From Shimia abyssi (GTDB taxonomy: Bacteria; Pseudomonadota; Alphaproteobacteria; Rhodobacterales; Rhodobacteraceae), in NCBI RefSeq assembly GCF_003014475.1, contig NZ_PYGJ01000002.1:434001-498000 (forward strand): a DNA stretch of 64,000 bases. Reading direction: 5' to 3'. The position numbers were made by a program, and so were the translations under genes. Positions 8,231 to 17,778 of this stretch are shown one piece after another. Below the pieces are notes generated by a model, which was not told where the DNA came from, searched no databases, and worked only from the letters and a program-made list of their open reading frames with translations. Numbering within the stretch: position 1 is the first letter of the stretch; the number at the start of each line of letters is the position of its first letter.

Positions 8231-10789
8231 ATGTCGCGCTACACGGCCGCCGAGATCGAACATAAATGGCAACAGGCTTGGGCCAAGGCTGACACCTTCA
8301 AGGCTGTCCGCGATCCGTCCAAGCCAAAATACTACGTGCTGGAAATGTTCCCGTATCCCTCGGGCAAGCTGCATATGGGCCACGTGCGCAATTACACGAT
8401 GGGCGACGTCATCGCGCGGCATAAAATCTCGACCGGCCACAACGTGCTGCACCCCATGGGCTTTGACGCCTTTGGCATGCCTGCCGAAAACGCGGCAATG
8501 GCAATTGGGGGCCACCCTAAAGAATGGACCTATTCCAACATCGACACCATGGTTGACCAGATGAAGCCGTTGGGCCTTTCACTTGACTGGTCACGCATGT
8601 TCGCAACCTGTGATCCGGAGTATTACGGCCAGCAACAGGCGCTGTTCCTCGATTTCCTCGAAAACGATCTGGTTTATCGCAAAAACGCAATCGTGAATTG
8701 GGATCCGGTCGACATGACCGTTCTCGCCAATGAACAAGTGGAAGGCGGGCGCGGCTGGCGCTCGGGCGCACTTGTCGAACGGCGCGAACTGACTCAATGG
8801 TTTTTCAAAATCTCCGATCACTCCGAAGAATTGCTCGACGCGCTGGATACGCTTGAAAACTGGCCAGCTAAGGTCCGTCTGATGCAGGAGAACTGGATCG
8901 GCAGGTCGCGAGGCCTGCAATTCTCATTTGAACGCACAGACGCGGGCGAACCGATCACTGTCTACACCACACGTCCTGACACGCTCATGGGCGCGTCTTT
9001 TGTTGGCATTTCGCCCGATCACCCGATTTCCAAAGAGATGGAAGCGGACAATCCTGAGCTGGCCACCTTCCTCGCTGAATGCCGCAAGGGTGGCACCACC
9101 GAAGAGGCCATCGAAACCGCTGAAAAGCTCGGCTATGACACCGGCATTCGCGTCAAACACCCGCTCAACCCCGATTGGGAACTCCCGGTCTGGATCGCCA
9201 ACTTTATCCTGATGGATTACGGCACCGGCGCGATTTTCGCCTGCCCAGCACATGACCAGCGCGACCTCGATTTCTGCCGCAAGTACGACCTGCCGGTGAT
9301 CGACACCTTCTTTGCGCTCGATGACGCCAAGCCGGTCGAAAACACCGCCTTTGTGCCTCTCAAATCCGAAAAAGTGAAATGGGTCAACCACTTCGCTGGC
9401 TTGGAAGAAGCCACAGGCGAAGAGGCGATCAACGCCACCATCGACCTCGCTGAATCTCAGGGCTGGGGCGAAGGTGTGACCAAATTCCGGCTGCGCGACT
9501 GGGGCCTGTCCCGCCAGCGCTATTGGGGTTGTCCGATCCCGGTTGTGCATTGTGACGCCTGCGGCGTGGTGCCTGAAAAGAAAGAAAACCTGCCGATCGA
9601 ACTGCCCGACGACGTCACCTTTGACAAACCCGGCAACCCGCTTGATCGCCACCCCACATGGCGCGACTGCGCCTGCCCATCCTGCGGCGCGCCAGCCAAA
9701 CGCGAGACCGACACGATGGACACTTTCGTGGACAGCTCGTGGTATTTCGCCCGCTTCACCGCCCCGCGCGCCACCACCCCCACGGTTGCCGAGGACGCCG
9801 CCTATTGGATGAATGTCGACCAGTATATCGGCGGCATCGAACACGCGATCCTGCACCTGCTCTATTCGCGCTTCTTCGCCCGCGCGATGCATATCTGCGG
9901 CCACCTGCCCGAATCGGCCAAGGAACCCTTTGATGCGCTCTTCACGCAGGGCATGGTGACCCATGCGATCTTCAAAAACGCCGAGCGTACGGATGAGAAT
10001 GGTCGCGCCATCTATCACTACCCGGCCGAGATTGAAGACCGCGACGGTGGCACGTTCGTCAAGGAAACAGGTGAAAAAGTCACCGTGATACCCTCGGCCA
10101 AAATGTCGAAGTCCAAAAACAACGTGGTGGATCCCGTCGACATCATAACCTCCTACGGTGCCGACACGGCGCGCTGGTTTGTGCTGTCCGACTCTCCCCC
10201 CGAACGCGACGTGGAATGGACAGCGTCAGGCGCAGAAGCTGCATTCAAACACCTCTCCCGCGTGCACCGCATCGCATCGGATGTAGCCACCGCCGAAGAC
10301 GGCCCGCATGGGTCGGATGAGGCGCTCTTGCGTGAAATGCACAAAGCCATCCGCGACGTGACGCTCGGTGTAGAAAGTTTCGGCTTTAACGCCTCCATCG
10401 CCAAGCTCTACGGTTTCACAAACACTCTCGCCAAATCCAAGGCGGGATCGGCAGCCAAGCGCGAGGCCACCAAGACGCTGGCACAGCTCATGGCCCCCAT
10501 GACCCCACATCTCTCCGAAGAAATCTGGCAACTGCTTGATGGTGACGGCCTGATAATCAACGCGGTTTGGCCCGCCGCGGACGAGGCGATGCTGGTCGAA
10601 GCCAACGTCACCCTGCCAATCCAGATCAACGGCAAACGGCGCGCGGAAATCAGCGTACCGGCAGACTTGGCCAACGAAGAGATTGAAAAACTGGTTCTCG
10701 CCCACGAAACTGTCACCAGCCGGTTGGAAGGGGCCCAGCCCAAGAAACTCATCGTCGTCCCCGGTCGGATTGTAAATGTCGTCATTTAA
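8231..10789 (+). CDS. leuS: Leucyl-tRNA synthetase
   Basis: An 852-residue class I aminoacyl-tRNA synthetase. The HIGH-equivalent is HMGH within [15 protein letters not shown] near residue 50, the KMSKS loop is [13 protein letters not shown] near residue 625, and an editing (CP1) domain lies between them with [10 protein letters not shown] and HDQRD. WYFARF and the zinc-ribbon-like Cys pairs CDACG and CPSC are present. Length is typical of bacterial LeuRS. The ATG at 8231 follows an AGAGAGA ribosome site. The 3' end overlaps lptE by 14 bases, so leuS, lptE and holA form an operon, an order that is common in this family of bacteria. Confidence 0.98.
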   Translation: MSRYTAAEIEHKWQQAWAKADTFKAVRDPSKPKYYVLEMFPYPSGKLHMGHVRNYTMGDVIARHKISTGHNVLHPMGFDAFGMPAENAAMAIGGHPKEWTYSNIDTMVDQMKPLGLSLDWSRMFATCDPEYYGQQQALFLDFLENDLVYRKNAIVNWDPVDMTVLANEQVEGGRGWRSGALVERRELTQWFFKISDHSEELLDALDTLENWPAKVRLMQENWIGRSRGLQFSFERTDAGEPITVYTTRPDTLMGASFVGISPDHPISKEMEADNPELATFLAECRKGGTTEEAIETAEKLGYDTGIRVKHPLNPDWELPVWIANFILMDYGTGAIFACPAHDQRDLDFCRKYDLPVIDTFFALDDAKPVENTAFVPLKSEKVKWVNHFAGLEEATGEEAINATIDLAESQGWGEGVTKFRLRDWGLSRQRYWGCPIPVVHCDACGVVPEKKENLPIELPDDVTFDKPGNPLDRHPTWRDCACPSCGAPAKRETDTMDTFVDSSWYFARFTAPRATTPTVAEDAAYWMNVDQYIGGIEHAILHLLYSRFFARAMHICGHLPESAKEPFDALFTQGMVTHAIFKNAERTDENGRAIYHYPAEIEDRDGGTFVKETGEKVTVIPSAKMSKSKNNVVDPVDIITSYGADTARWFVLSDSPPERDVEWTASGAEAAFKHLSRVHRIASDVATAEDGPHGSDEALLREMHKAIRDVTLGVESFGFNASIAKLYGFTNTLAKSKAGSAAKREATKTLAQLMAPMTPHLSEEIWQLLDGDGLIINAVWPAADEAMLVEANVTLPIQINGKRRAEISVPADLANEEIEKLVLAHETVTSRLEGAQPKKLIVVPGRIVNVVI

Positions 10790-11279
10790 CCGTCGTTCAC
10801 TATTGCTTCTCACCGCAGCATCCGGGCTCACGCTCTCGGGCTGCGGCTTTGAACCGGTCTATGGTACCGACGGCGCGGCCACCGCACTTCAGGACAATGT
10901 CGCAATCGACGAACCCAACGACAACGCCACCTACCTCTTGGTGCGCGAGTTAGAGGATCGTTTGGGTCGCGGGCGCGGAGGCGAGGATTTTGGACTATCC
11001 CTCAAGATCATAACCGATCAGAAATCCGTCGGCCGGACCGTGGCACAGGTCACGACCCGCTTTGATATCACGGGCGAGGCAACCTATTCGCTGCGCAATC
11101 TCGACTCCAAAGAGGTCGTTACCACCGGCAAGGTCAATAGCTTCACCAGCTACTCCACCACCGGTTCCACAGTGGCCGAACTTGCCGCCGAAACGGATGC
11201 ATTTGAACGGCTGATGGTGATTCTCGCTGACCTCATCGTCGCTGACCTTCAGGCCTATTCCACCACCAACCCGCTATGA
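10776..11279 (+). CDS. lptE: LPS-assembly lipoprotein LptE
   Basis: A 167-residue lipoprotein with a signal peptide and lipobox LSGC followed by GFEPVYG, which is the LptE hallmark. LptE plugs the LptD barrel that inserts lipopolysaccharide in the outer leaflet. The rest is the expected alpha/beta fold with [16 protein letters not shown] and [16 protein letters not shown]. It starts inside the leuS coding region and its stop overlaps the holA start as ATGA, so all three are translationally coupled. In the same window waaA, lpxK and a glycosyltransferase also serve LPS. Confidence 0.92.
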   Translation: MSSFNRRSLLLLTAASGLTLSGCGFEPVYGTDGAATALQDNVAIDEPNDNATYLLVRELEDRLGRGRGGEDFGLSLKIITDQKSVGRTVAQVTTRFDITGEATYSLRNLDSKEVVTTGKVNSFTSYSTTGSTVAELAAETDAFERLMVILADLIVADLQAYSTTNPL

Positions 11280-12301
11280 AGCTCAACGCCCGCGACAGTT
11301 CCCGTTATTTCGACAATCCGGACCCGGACAAAACCGGCCTACTGATCTTCGGGCCTGACGCGATGCGCGTGGCCATCAAACGCCAAGAGGTGATCGCCGC
11401 ACTGATCGGCCCCCAAGGCGAAGAGGAAATGCGCCTCTCCCGCATTCCCGGTAGCGAGCTGCGCAAGGATCCCGCGCGCCTGAATGATACCATCAAGGAA
11501 GTCAGCTTTTTCCCCGGCCCCCGCGTCGCTTTTGTCGAAGATGCCACCGACGCCGCCGCGCCCGCCATTCTGACCGCGTTAGAAGACTGGCAACCGGGTG
11601 ACGCACAAATTATTGTCACCGCCGGTCAGCTCAAAGCGTCATCCAAAATTCGAAAAGCGTTTGAAGGCCATCGCAATGCCTACTCTGTCGGCATCTACAA
11701 TGATCCCCCGACCCGCGAAGAGATTGAGGCCGAGCTCACCCGCTCCGGCCTCACCAATCCCGACCGCGAGGCAATGACCGACCTCACCAACCTGTCGCGC
11801 GAACTCGACCCCGGTGATTTCCGCCAGACCTTGGAAAAACTCGCGCTTTACAAACTAAAGGACGACACCCCCGTCACATCAGATGATATCCTTGCTTGCG
11901 CGCCCCTTTCGACCGAGGCCGTTCTGGACGACATCCTCAATATCGTGGCCGAAGCCCGTCCCCAGGAAATCGGCCCTGTATTGCGCAAACTTCAAGCGCA
12001 AGGCGTGAACCCTGTTACTCTGCTGATCTCAGCAACCCGCCACTTTCGCGCGCTCTACACTGCTGCTTCCGACCCCGGAGGCGCTTCGGCGGGTATCGCC
12101 CGCATGCGTCCGCCCATCTTTGGCCCGCGCCGCGACCGTATGCTGCGTCAGGCACAGGGCTGGGGCGCGCCAAAACTAGAGCAGGCCCTCACCGGCCTTA
12201 CTGACACCGACCTGCAATTACGCTCTGCCGGTCAACGCGCACCAGACATGGCGCTCGTCGAACGCCTGTTTCTGCGCCTCGCAATGCTCGGACGCCGCTG
12301 A
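11276..12301 (+). CDS. holA: DNA polymerase III delta subunit
   Basis: A 341-residue clamp-loader delta subunit. It opens with the family's LLIFGPDAMRVAIKR strand and continues with the AAA+-like fold lacking a functional Walker motif. Features include RLSRIPGSELRKDPARL, the long SFFPGPRVAFVEDATD and the C-terminal collar domain with LARPQ-type helices (ARPQEIGPVLRKLQAQGVNPVTLLISATRHFRALY). Delta opens the beta clamp during loading. It is the last gene of the leuS-lptE-holA unit and follows LptE with a 4-base overlap, as in related genomes. Confidence 0.92.
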   Translation: MKLNARDSSRYFDNPDPDKTGLLIFGPDAMRVAIKRQEVIAALIGPQGEEEMRLSRIPGSELRKDPARLNDTIKEVSFFPGPRVAFVEDATDAAAPAILTALEDWQPGDAQIIVTAGQLKASSKIRKAFEGHRNAYSVGIYNDPPTREEIEAELTRSGLTNPDREAMTDLTNLSRELDPGDFRQTLEKLALYKLKDDTPVTSDDILACAPLSTEAVLDDILNIVAEARPQEIGPVLRKLQAQGVNPVTLLISATRHFRALYTAASDPGGASAGIARMRPPIFGPRRDRMLRQAQGWGAPKLEQALTGLTDTDLQLRSAGQRAPDMALVERLFLRLAMLGRR

Positions 12302-12416
12302 CGTGAGGTGGCCTACAAGGGCCAAGGAGCATGCCAACACATCACCCACCAATTCTGCGCCCTTGCCAGATCCGGTTCTCCCTGCCACCCTTCGATAAAA
12401 CTTGAAGGAGCACCTC

Positions 12417-13007
12417 ATGTATGACGTCATCGGTATTCCCGTCACTCGCACCTTCCGCGTACTGTGGATGCTCGAAGAATTGGGCCAACCCTATAACCAC
12501 ACGGCCGTCCCCCCACATGATTCCAAGGTCACTGAGCTGAACGCAACTGGCAAGGTTCCCGTCCTGCTTGACGACGGCGCCGCAATCATCGATTCCACCG
12601 CCATCATGACCTATCTCGCCGACAAACACGGTGCCCTGACCTATCCCCCCGGCACCATCGAACGCGCTCATCAGGACAGCATCACCCATCTCGTGCTGGA
12701 TGAAATCGATGCCGTCCTCTGGACGGCATCGCGCCACAGCTTCATCCTCCCCAAAGAAAAACGCGTCGGCGAGATCAAACCTTCACTGATGTGGGAGTAT
12801 TCGCGCAATATCAATAATGTGATGCAGCGCATGAAGGGCCCTTACCTAATGGGTGATATGATGACGATCCCCGACATCATCCTGGCTCATTGCGGCGGTT
12901 GGGCGCGCGCAGCCAAATTTCCTTTGGATAACGAGAACTTTAAAACCTATCTCCAACACGTCCGCGCCCGACCAGCGTTTCAGAAATTGGCCGATGGGCT
13001 AAAGTAG
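12417..13007 (+). CDS. Glutathione S-transferase family protein
   Basis: A 196-residue cytosolic GST. The N-terminal thioredoxin-like domain has RTFRVLWMLEELGQPY, the cis-Pro stretch GKVPVLLDDG and the glutathione-binding AIIDSTAIMTYLADKHG; the C-terminal all-helical domain includes YLMGDMMTIPDIILAH, which carries the N-capping box Asp. Substrate is unknown. The ATG at 12417 is preferred over an upstream in-frame start since AAGGAG lies seven bases before it. It is convergent with the flavoprotein gene, and a hairpin-rich repeat begins at its stop codon. Confidence 0.88.
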   Translation: MYDVIGIPVTRTFRVLWMLEELGQPYNHTAVPPHDSKVTELNATGKVPVLLDDGAAIIDSTAIMTYLADKHGALTYPPGTIERAHQDSITHLVLDEIDAVLWTASRHSFILPKEKRVGEIKPSLMWEYSRNINNVMQRMKGPYLMGDMMTIPDIILAHCGGWARAAKFPLDNENFKTYLQHVRARPAFQKLADGLK

Positions 13008-13065
13008 GGGGCACTGCCCCCATCGCCACAAATGGCGAATCCCCCGAAGTGTTTTTGGCAAGATG
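13007..13065. repeat. Two-hairpin intergenic element, probably a bidirectional terminator/dispersed repeat
   Basis: Starting at the GST stop codon, a six-pair hairpin with triloop (13007-13021, arms GGGGGC/GCCCCC) is followed at once by a second six-pair hairpin (13023-13038, arms TCGCCA/TGGCGA). A tail then contains CCCCCGAAGTG and TTTTTGGCAAGATGAAAG. From memory, the tail resembles a short intergenic element often seen in Rhodobacteraceae; only one copy was found in this window, so the repeat status needs a genome search. Its place between convergent genes suits transcription termination. Confidence 0.5.
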
Positions 13066-13069
13066 AAAG

Positions 13070-14224
13070 TCAGGACACCTGTGACCAGCGCAGTGCGTGA
13101 TTTGCAGCCCAACGCCCAGTGGCAAGACAGGCTGTTAGCAGGTAGCCGCCAGTTGGCGCTTCCCAGTCTAGCATTTCCCCGGCGGCGAATACTCCTGGAT
13201 GATCTTTGAGCATCAATCCCGCATTCATCGCATCAAGCCGCACCCCCCCTGCTGTTGATATCGCCTCGTCCATTGGGCGGGGTGGCCCCAATCTCATAGG
13301 CAGCGCTTTGATCAATGGCGCGAGATCATCCGGCAGTGGCCGCGCGAACTCCATCAGCAACGCCTGTTTCACTGGTTCCAACCGCAGTGTTTTGCGCAGA
13401 TGGTTCGAAAGGCTTGCCTTGCCCCTTGCGCGGCTCAACCGTTTGCTTATTTCTGCTTCGCTCAGGTCAGGCAACAGGTCCAGCACCAGCGGCACGCCGT
13501 CTCGCAAAGCGCGGGAAACTGCATAAATGCCACCGCCTTCAACGCCTCGCCGGGACACAACGAACTCGGCGCGCACCGGCTGATCTCCGCATGTCAAAGT
13601 CACATTTTTGACTGGCGCCCCAAAGTGGCGCGTCATATGCGCCGACCAATCCACTTCGAACCCCATATTCGCCGGTTGAAAAGGCGCCAGCGGCACATTA
13701 ATCCAATCAGCCCATGCACTATCCGACCCAAGTCGCGCCCAGCTTGCCCCACCACAGGCCAGCACAGTCACTTCCGGGCAAATCTCTTGCCGCCCTAAAG
13801 GTGTCTCAAACGCAAACGCACCGCCAACCCAACGCCAGCGCGTACGAATTTCAACGCCTTGTGCTTCAAGACGCCGCAACCATGCACGCAACAAAGGTGA
13901 AGCCTTCATCGCGCGCGGAAATACGCGCCCGGATGATCCAGTAAACATTTCCTGTCCCAAACCTTCTGCCCAGGCACGCGCGTCGTTCGGTCCAAATTCT
14001 TCTAAAATCGGACGCAAGTTTGGCGCTGCCTCTGCGTAAGCAGATAGGAATTTGGCAAATGCCTCATCTTTGGTCAGGTTCAAGCCAGACTTTCCCGCCA
14101 TTAGGAATTTTCGTGCTACCGTAGGTTTGGCCTCTACGACAATCACGCGTGCGCCAGCCGCAGACATTACGTCCGCTGCCATCAAACCAGCGGGGCCGCC
14201 GCCTATGACCAAAGCTTGCGTCAT
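13070..14224 (-). CDS. FAD-dependent flavoprotein, TIGR03862/HI0933-like family
   Basis: A 384-residue FAD-binding protein. The N-terminal dinucleotide motif is VIGGGPAGLMAADVMSAAGA, followed by the family signature ARKFLMAGKSGLNLT near residues 36-50. Further family motifs are MFTGSSGRVFPRAMKASPLLRAW and the C-terminal GVFAAGEMLDWEAPTGGYLLTACLATG, which closes the FAD site. The family, related to YhiN/BaiN, has no assigned physiological reaction in most bacteria. It is cytoplasmic and monocistronic here, convergent with the GST gene. The ATG start directly precedes the FAD motif, so the start is firm. Confidence 0.88.
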   Translation of the reverse strand: MTQALVIGGGPAGLMAADVMSAAGARVIVVEAKPTVARKFLMAGKSGLNLTKDEAFAKFLSAYAEAAPNLRPILEEFGPNDARAWAEGLGQEMFTGSSGRVFPRAMKASPLLRAWLRRLEAQGVEIRTRWRWVGGAFAFETPLGRQEICPEVTVLACGGASWARLGSDSAWADWINVPLAPFQPANMGFEVDWSAHMTRHFGAPVKNVTLTCGDQPVRAEFVVSRRGVEGGGIYAVSRALRDGVPLVLDLLPDLSEAEISKRLSRARGKASLSNHLRKTLRLEPVKQALLMEFARPLPDDLAPLIKALPMRLGPPRPMDEAISTAGGVRLDAMNAGLMLKDHPGVFAAGEMLDWEAPTGGYLLTACLATGRWAANHALRWSQVS

Positions 14225-14648
14225 CTCATTCTTTGATTGCCATCAGTTTCCGCACTTGTCTTGCCTGCAAGCCTATCCGAACACAATGGATAACCAATAT
14301 GTCCGTTCCTGTATGCTTAAAGTACGGTCGTCTATTCCCGGCAAACCCAGTTCAAAGCCTGCACCGCTCCATTTCTTGCCTAAAAGTGAAAAGGGAAGTC
14401 CACCTTTTGTTTGACGATTTTTAATCAGCCCCGACGAATTCGACGTCCAGATTTCATTCTAAGATCCAAGATCCGTACCGCCAATTTCGGATCACATCAC
14501 ACCTGAAACTTCTCAATGTTTCAAAATACCCATAGCACTATGCTCGTCGCATTCATCCAGGTGGAGGATGATCTTGACACCGACGCAATGCAGACATTTT
14601 ACCGACGTAATCCCGACGTGCGGACTTGTTCGTTTCGGTCCCATTCAA
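14225..14648. other. 424-base region without a convincing gene
   Basis: The gap between the flavoprotein start and the enoyl-CoA hydratase stop holds no recognised gene, RNA or terminator. A 42-codon frame opens at 14540 on the plus strand but runs into the hydratase 3' end and has no similarity I recognise. The base composition is more AT-rich than the neighbouring genes. The region should contain the flavoprotein promoter. Confidence 0.5.
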
Positions 14649-15260
14649 CTAGCGACAGAGAGTCTTGATTCCGAATGCGATCTCTGATCGCGCGGCTAGC
14701 GTACTTGCCGCCAGATCACGAGCACAATCCAGCAACGCATCACTACCTACGATCCGCTCCACTAAACCATAGCTAAGCGCCTCTTCGCAGGTCAGTTTTT
14801 GCCCGCCCATCAGGATCAGCTTGGTACGCGCAGGGCCGATTAGTGCCGCCATACGAACCGGGTCTGATGGTTGCGGTAAGAACCCAAGCTTCATAACAGG
14901 ATAAAAGAACTTCGCCCCATCAACCGCCAACCGCACGTCACAGGCCAAAGCCATGCCCATCGCTCCTCCGGCAATGGTGCCATTAAGCGCGGCAATGCTT
15001 AGCCCGGGTAGCGCCGCAATGGCGCCGGACAAGCGCTCCCAGACATCGCTTGTCGCCAGCCCACCATGGGCCTCATCCAGGTCTGCTCCTGCAGAAAACA
15101 CCTTACCTTTGCCCGTCAGGATCAAAGCCTGCGCTTCTTGTGCGTCCTCGGCAATGTTGGCCAGCTCAGTCAGCATCGCGTGGGTCAGAGAATTTGCCTT
15201 GTCGGGGCGATTGATCGTCACAATCCACAGCCCTGACGCCTCACGTGCCAGCTCAATCAT
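14649..15260 (-). CDS. Enoyl-CoA hydratase/isomerase family protein (short)
   Basis: A 203-residue crotonase-fold protein. It shows VTINRPDKANSL, the oxyanion-hole Gly stretch GKGKVFSAGADLDE, and AGGAMGMALACDVRLAV with the second oxyanion Gly, then FFYPVMKLGFLPQPSD. Canonical crotonases have about 255-265 residues; here the C-terminal helical trimerisation part is shorter by about 50 residues, ending soon after the AEEALSYGLVERIV-type helix. It may be a shorter subfamily member or a C-terminal truncation. It overlaps the SDR gene start region by four bases, so the two are co-transcribed and probably act on the same acyl-CoA route. The substrate is unknown. Confidence 0.8.
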   Translation of the reverse strand: MIELAREASGLWIVTINRPDKANSLTHAMLTELANIAEDAQEAQALILTGKGKVFSAGADLDEAHGGLATSDVWERLSGAIAALPGLSIAALNGTIAGGAMGMALACDVRLAVDGAKFFYPVMKLGFLPQPSDPVRMAALIGPARTKLILMGGQKLTCEEALSYGLVERIVGSDALLDCARDLAASTLAARSEIAFGIKTLCR

Positions 15261-16009
15261 ACCAGGCCGACCTGCTTCCTAACACCTTCATCCCTAAGAG
15301 ATATTTCGTCACCCAGCCACGTATCGGCGTCCGAACCACACATCCACAACAAGCATTTTGCAGGCCACTCTGGTGGAATGTGATCTGACCAATCCAGCTT
15401 ACTCACAGGATTGATTCCACTGGCTTTGATCTCCCTTTGCATCTGTGTTGCCACTGTACCGGGCGACAGGCCAATGGCGCGGATACCCTTGTCGCGCGCT
15501 TCCTTATCAATACATCGAGTCAACATATTTACGGCAGCTTTAGAGGCGCAATAATGGCTCCAGGCTTCGACGGGGCCATGCGCCGCGCCAGAACTGATCG
15601 TCAGGATGGAGCCCCCGCCCGTCGCCTCCATCACCGGCATGACCGCACGCATGCCGTGGTAGACCCCTTTCAGATTGATATCGATCACCTGTCCCCAATC
15701 CGCTGGAACGGATTGATCCAAATGAGAAATTGGTTCCACCACGCCAGCGTTGTTGATCAAAATGTCGACGCCGCCAAACCGTTCAACGGTCGCTGCAACC
15801 ACCGCTGTAACCGCGTCATAGTCGGCTACATCACAGGCCATCGCCATCGCGCTGCCACCAATTTCGGTCGCAATCGCATCGATTGCGTTTGAACTGCGCG
15901 CTGTCAGCACAACATTGGCCCCAGCTTCTGCAAAAACCCGCGCGGCACTCTCTCCGATCCCACGACTCGCGCCTGTGATAATCACCGTTTTTCCAGCAAC
16001 TTGCGACAT
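15257..16009 (-). CDS. Short-chain dehydrogenase/reductase (SDR) family oxidoreductase
   Basis: A 250-residue classical SDR. The NAD(P)-binding motif is TGASRGIG (residues 12-19), followed by the NNAG motif in ILINNAGVVEP and the catalytic YxxxK as YCASKAA with the upstream Ser in ILTISSGAAHG. The C-terminal substrate region includes SPGTVATQMQ. It is a cytoplasmic NAD(P)-dependent alcohol or 3-hydroxyacyl dehydrogenase by family. It is upstream of, and overlaps by four bases with, the enoyl-CoA hydratase gene. Its ATG at 16009 follows AGGAGGA, a strong ribosome site. Confidence 0.9.
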   Translation of the reverse strand: MSQVAGKTVIITGASRGIGESAARVFAEAGANVVLTARSSNAIDAIATEIGGSAMAMACDVADYDAVTAVVAATVERFGGVDILINNAGVVEPISHLDQSVPADWGQVIDINLKGVYHGMRAVMPVMEATGGGSILTISSGAAHGPVEAWSHYCASKAAVNMLTRCIDKEARDKGIRAIGLSPGTVATQMQREIKASGINPVSKLDWSDHIPPEWPAKCLLWMCGSDADTWLGDEISLRDEGVRKQVGLV

Positions 16010-16161
16010 GTCATCCTCCTAAGAAATGCTTCCTCAAAGACCTAGTGCCCATTTTCATTTCGGTCCACCCCGACTTTGTGACTTGTCACCATACGCTTCC
16101 TACTTGACCCTACCGCGCACTCGCACGAAGCTGGTGCAGACTATTTTGAAAGGGATATCCC

Positions 16162-17664
16162 ATGAATTTTGCAAAGAGAATTGCCGCGCCCAGCCTGCTG
16201 GCGTCTGTATTGCTGTCGTCGACTGCCCTTGCCGATATCGGTGCCCGTGATGTCTGGGAAAGCTGGCGCAGCTATCTAGGTGGTTTCGGATACGACATAT
16301 CCGCTAGCGAGAACACCGACGGCAACACGTTGAATATCAAAGATTTCACCCTCGGTATGAAAATACCTGAGGATGACGGCACCGTCACTGTTGAAATGGG
16401 TGGCTTGCAATTTGTCGAAAATGGCGACGGTACGGTCGAGGTAGTCATCCCCGCCGAAATGCCGATCCACTTTTTGGTGAAAGCCGATGGCGAAAACGTC
16501 GACGGGACTATAACCGTGTCCAGCAAGGGGTATTCAACCATCGTGTCGGGTACACCAGAAGAGATGGTTTACACGTACAATGCCTCTGAAATTGGCGTCG
16601 CACTCACCGACTTGACCGTCGACGGAGAGGTAATTCCGGGTATCGTCGCCAATGCGATCATGGGTGGCGTGCTTGGCCGCTCGTCGATGGCAGTTGGCGA
16701 AACCGTGGCCACTCAACAAAAGATGAGCATCGAAACCCTGAACTACACTATTCAGGGCACCGATCCTGACGGTGGAGGGTCGCTTGACGTTAAGGGCGGC
16801 ATAACTGGGATCGACATGGATTTCGACGGAGTGGTGCCACTGGGCGACTATACCGAAGACCCTCAGGCCTTCTTTGAGGCCGGGTTCGACATCGCTGGTG
16901 GATACACCCTCGAAGGCTCCGAGATGACGATGCAATTCATCGAAGACGGGGCAGCAGGTAATATGTCCTTTAATACTGGCGCCGGTGAAATGGGGATGGA
17001 GATGAACAACTCCATCATGGCCTATAGCGGCATCGTTCAGGACGTCGCGCTCAACATGCTCGTGCCTGATGTTCCACTGCCAATTGACGTCAGCTTTGGC
17101 GAGTTTGGTTATGGCTTTGAAATGCCGCTGCAAGCTGGCGACGAACCACAAGATTTCGGTTTTGGCCTTGTTCTTGGCGACTTGTCAGTTTCTGAAATGC
17201 TGTGGAGCATGGTCGATCCCGGACAGGTACTGCCGCACGATCCAGCCACGCTGGTGCTAGATTTGTCTGGCAAGGCAACTTTGTTTGCCGATTTGATGAC
17301 GCTGGACGAAGACGCGTCTGAAGTACCCGGAGAGCTGAATTCTCTGACCTTGAACGAGTTATTGCTCAACATCGCGGGAGCAAGCGTAACGGGCACGGGT
17401 GACTTCGTCTTTGACAATACCGACATGCAATCATTCGACGGTTTCCCCCGTCCCGAGGGCGCACTGGATCTCAATATCACCGGTGTGAATGCGCTGATGG
17501 ACAAGCTGGTTGAAATGGGTCTCCTCCCAGAAGAACAAGCCATGGGCGCGCGCATGATGATGTCGATGTTCTCCGTTCCCGGCGAAGGTGAGGATACACT
17601 GACCTCGACCATAGAGGTCAACGAACAGGGTCACGTGTTGGCTAATGGTCAGCGACTCAAGTGA
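16162..17664 (+). CDS. DUF2125 domain secreted protein
   Basis: A 500-residue protein with a signal peptide (cleavage after ALA near residue 24) and a mature domain matching the alphaproteobacterial DUF2125 family: an extended beta-rich protein with repeated GD-containing strands such as DGTVTVEMGGLQFVENGDG and GSLDVKGGITGID. The function is unknown. It carries no lipobox and no membrane anchor beyond the signal, so a periplasmic location is likely. The ATG at 16162 follows AAAGGG. A strong terminator follows the stop codon, making it a single transcription unit. Confidence 0.85.
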   Translation: MNFAKRIAAPSLLASVLLSSTALADIGARDVWESWRSYLGGFGYDISASENTDGNTLNIKDFTLGMKIPEDDGTVTVEMGGLQFVENGDGTVEVVIPAEMPIHFLVKADGENVDGTITVSSKGYSTIVSGTPEEMVYTYNASEIGVALTDLTVDGEVIPGIVANAIMGGVLGRSSMAVGETVATQQKMSIETLNYTIQGTDPDGGGSLDVKGGITGIDMDFDGVVPLGDYTEDPQAFFEAGFDIAGGYTLEGSEMTMQFIEDGAAGNMSFNTGAGEMGMEMNNSIMAYSGIVQDVALNMLVPDVPLPIDVSFGEFGYGFEMPLQAGDEPQDFGFGLVLGDLSVSEMLWSMVDPGQVLPHDPATLVLDLSGKATLFADLMTLDEDASEVPGELNSLTLNELLLNIAGASVTGTGDFVFDNTDMQSFDGFPRPEGALDLNITGVNALMDKLVEMGLLPEEQAMGARMMMSMFSVPGEGEDTLTSTIEVNEQGHVLANGQRLK

Positions 17665-17687
17665 CGCAAACGGCTTTATGATCCATG

Positions 17688-17713
17688 GGGCCGCTTCCGG
17701 GCGGCCCTTTTTT
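17688..17713 (+). terminator. Intrinsic terminator after the DUF2125 gene
   Basis: Stem GGGCCGC (17688-17694) with GCGGCCC (17701-17707), six-base loop, followed by TTTTTT. It lies 24 bases beyond the stop codon. Confidence 0.9.
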
Positions 17714-17778
17714 GTGCCGGACCTTGCGCAATCGCCGCCTGCGGTCTACCTGATGCTAAACAACATTGCAGGGGCACG

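Noticed and set aside
8924..10018. 364-codon minus-strand frame inside leuS
   Set aside because: Antisense to a well-supported essential gene; no motif and no ribosome site.
14540..14668. 42-codon plus-strand frame in the gap after the flavoprotein
   Set aside because: Runs into the enoyl-CoA hydratase 3' end, no similarity or ribosome site.
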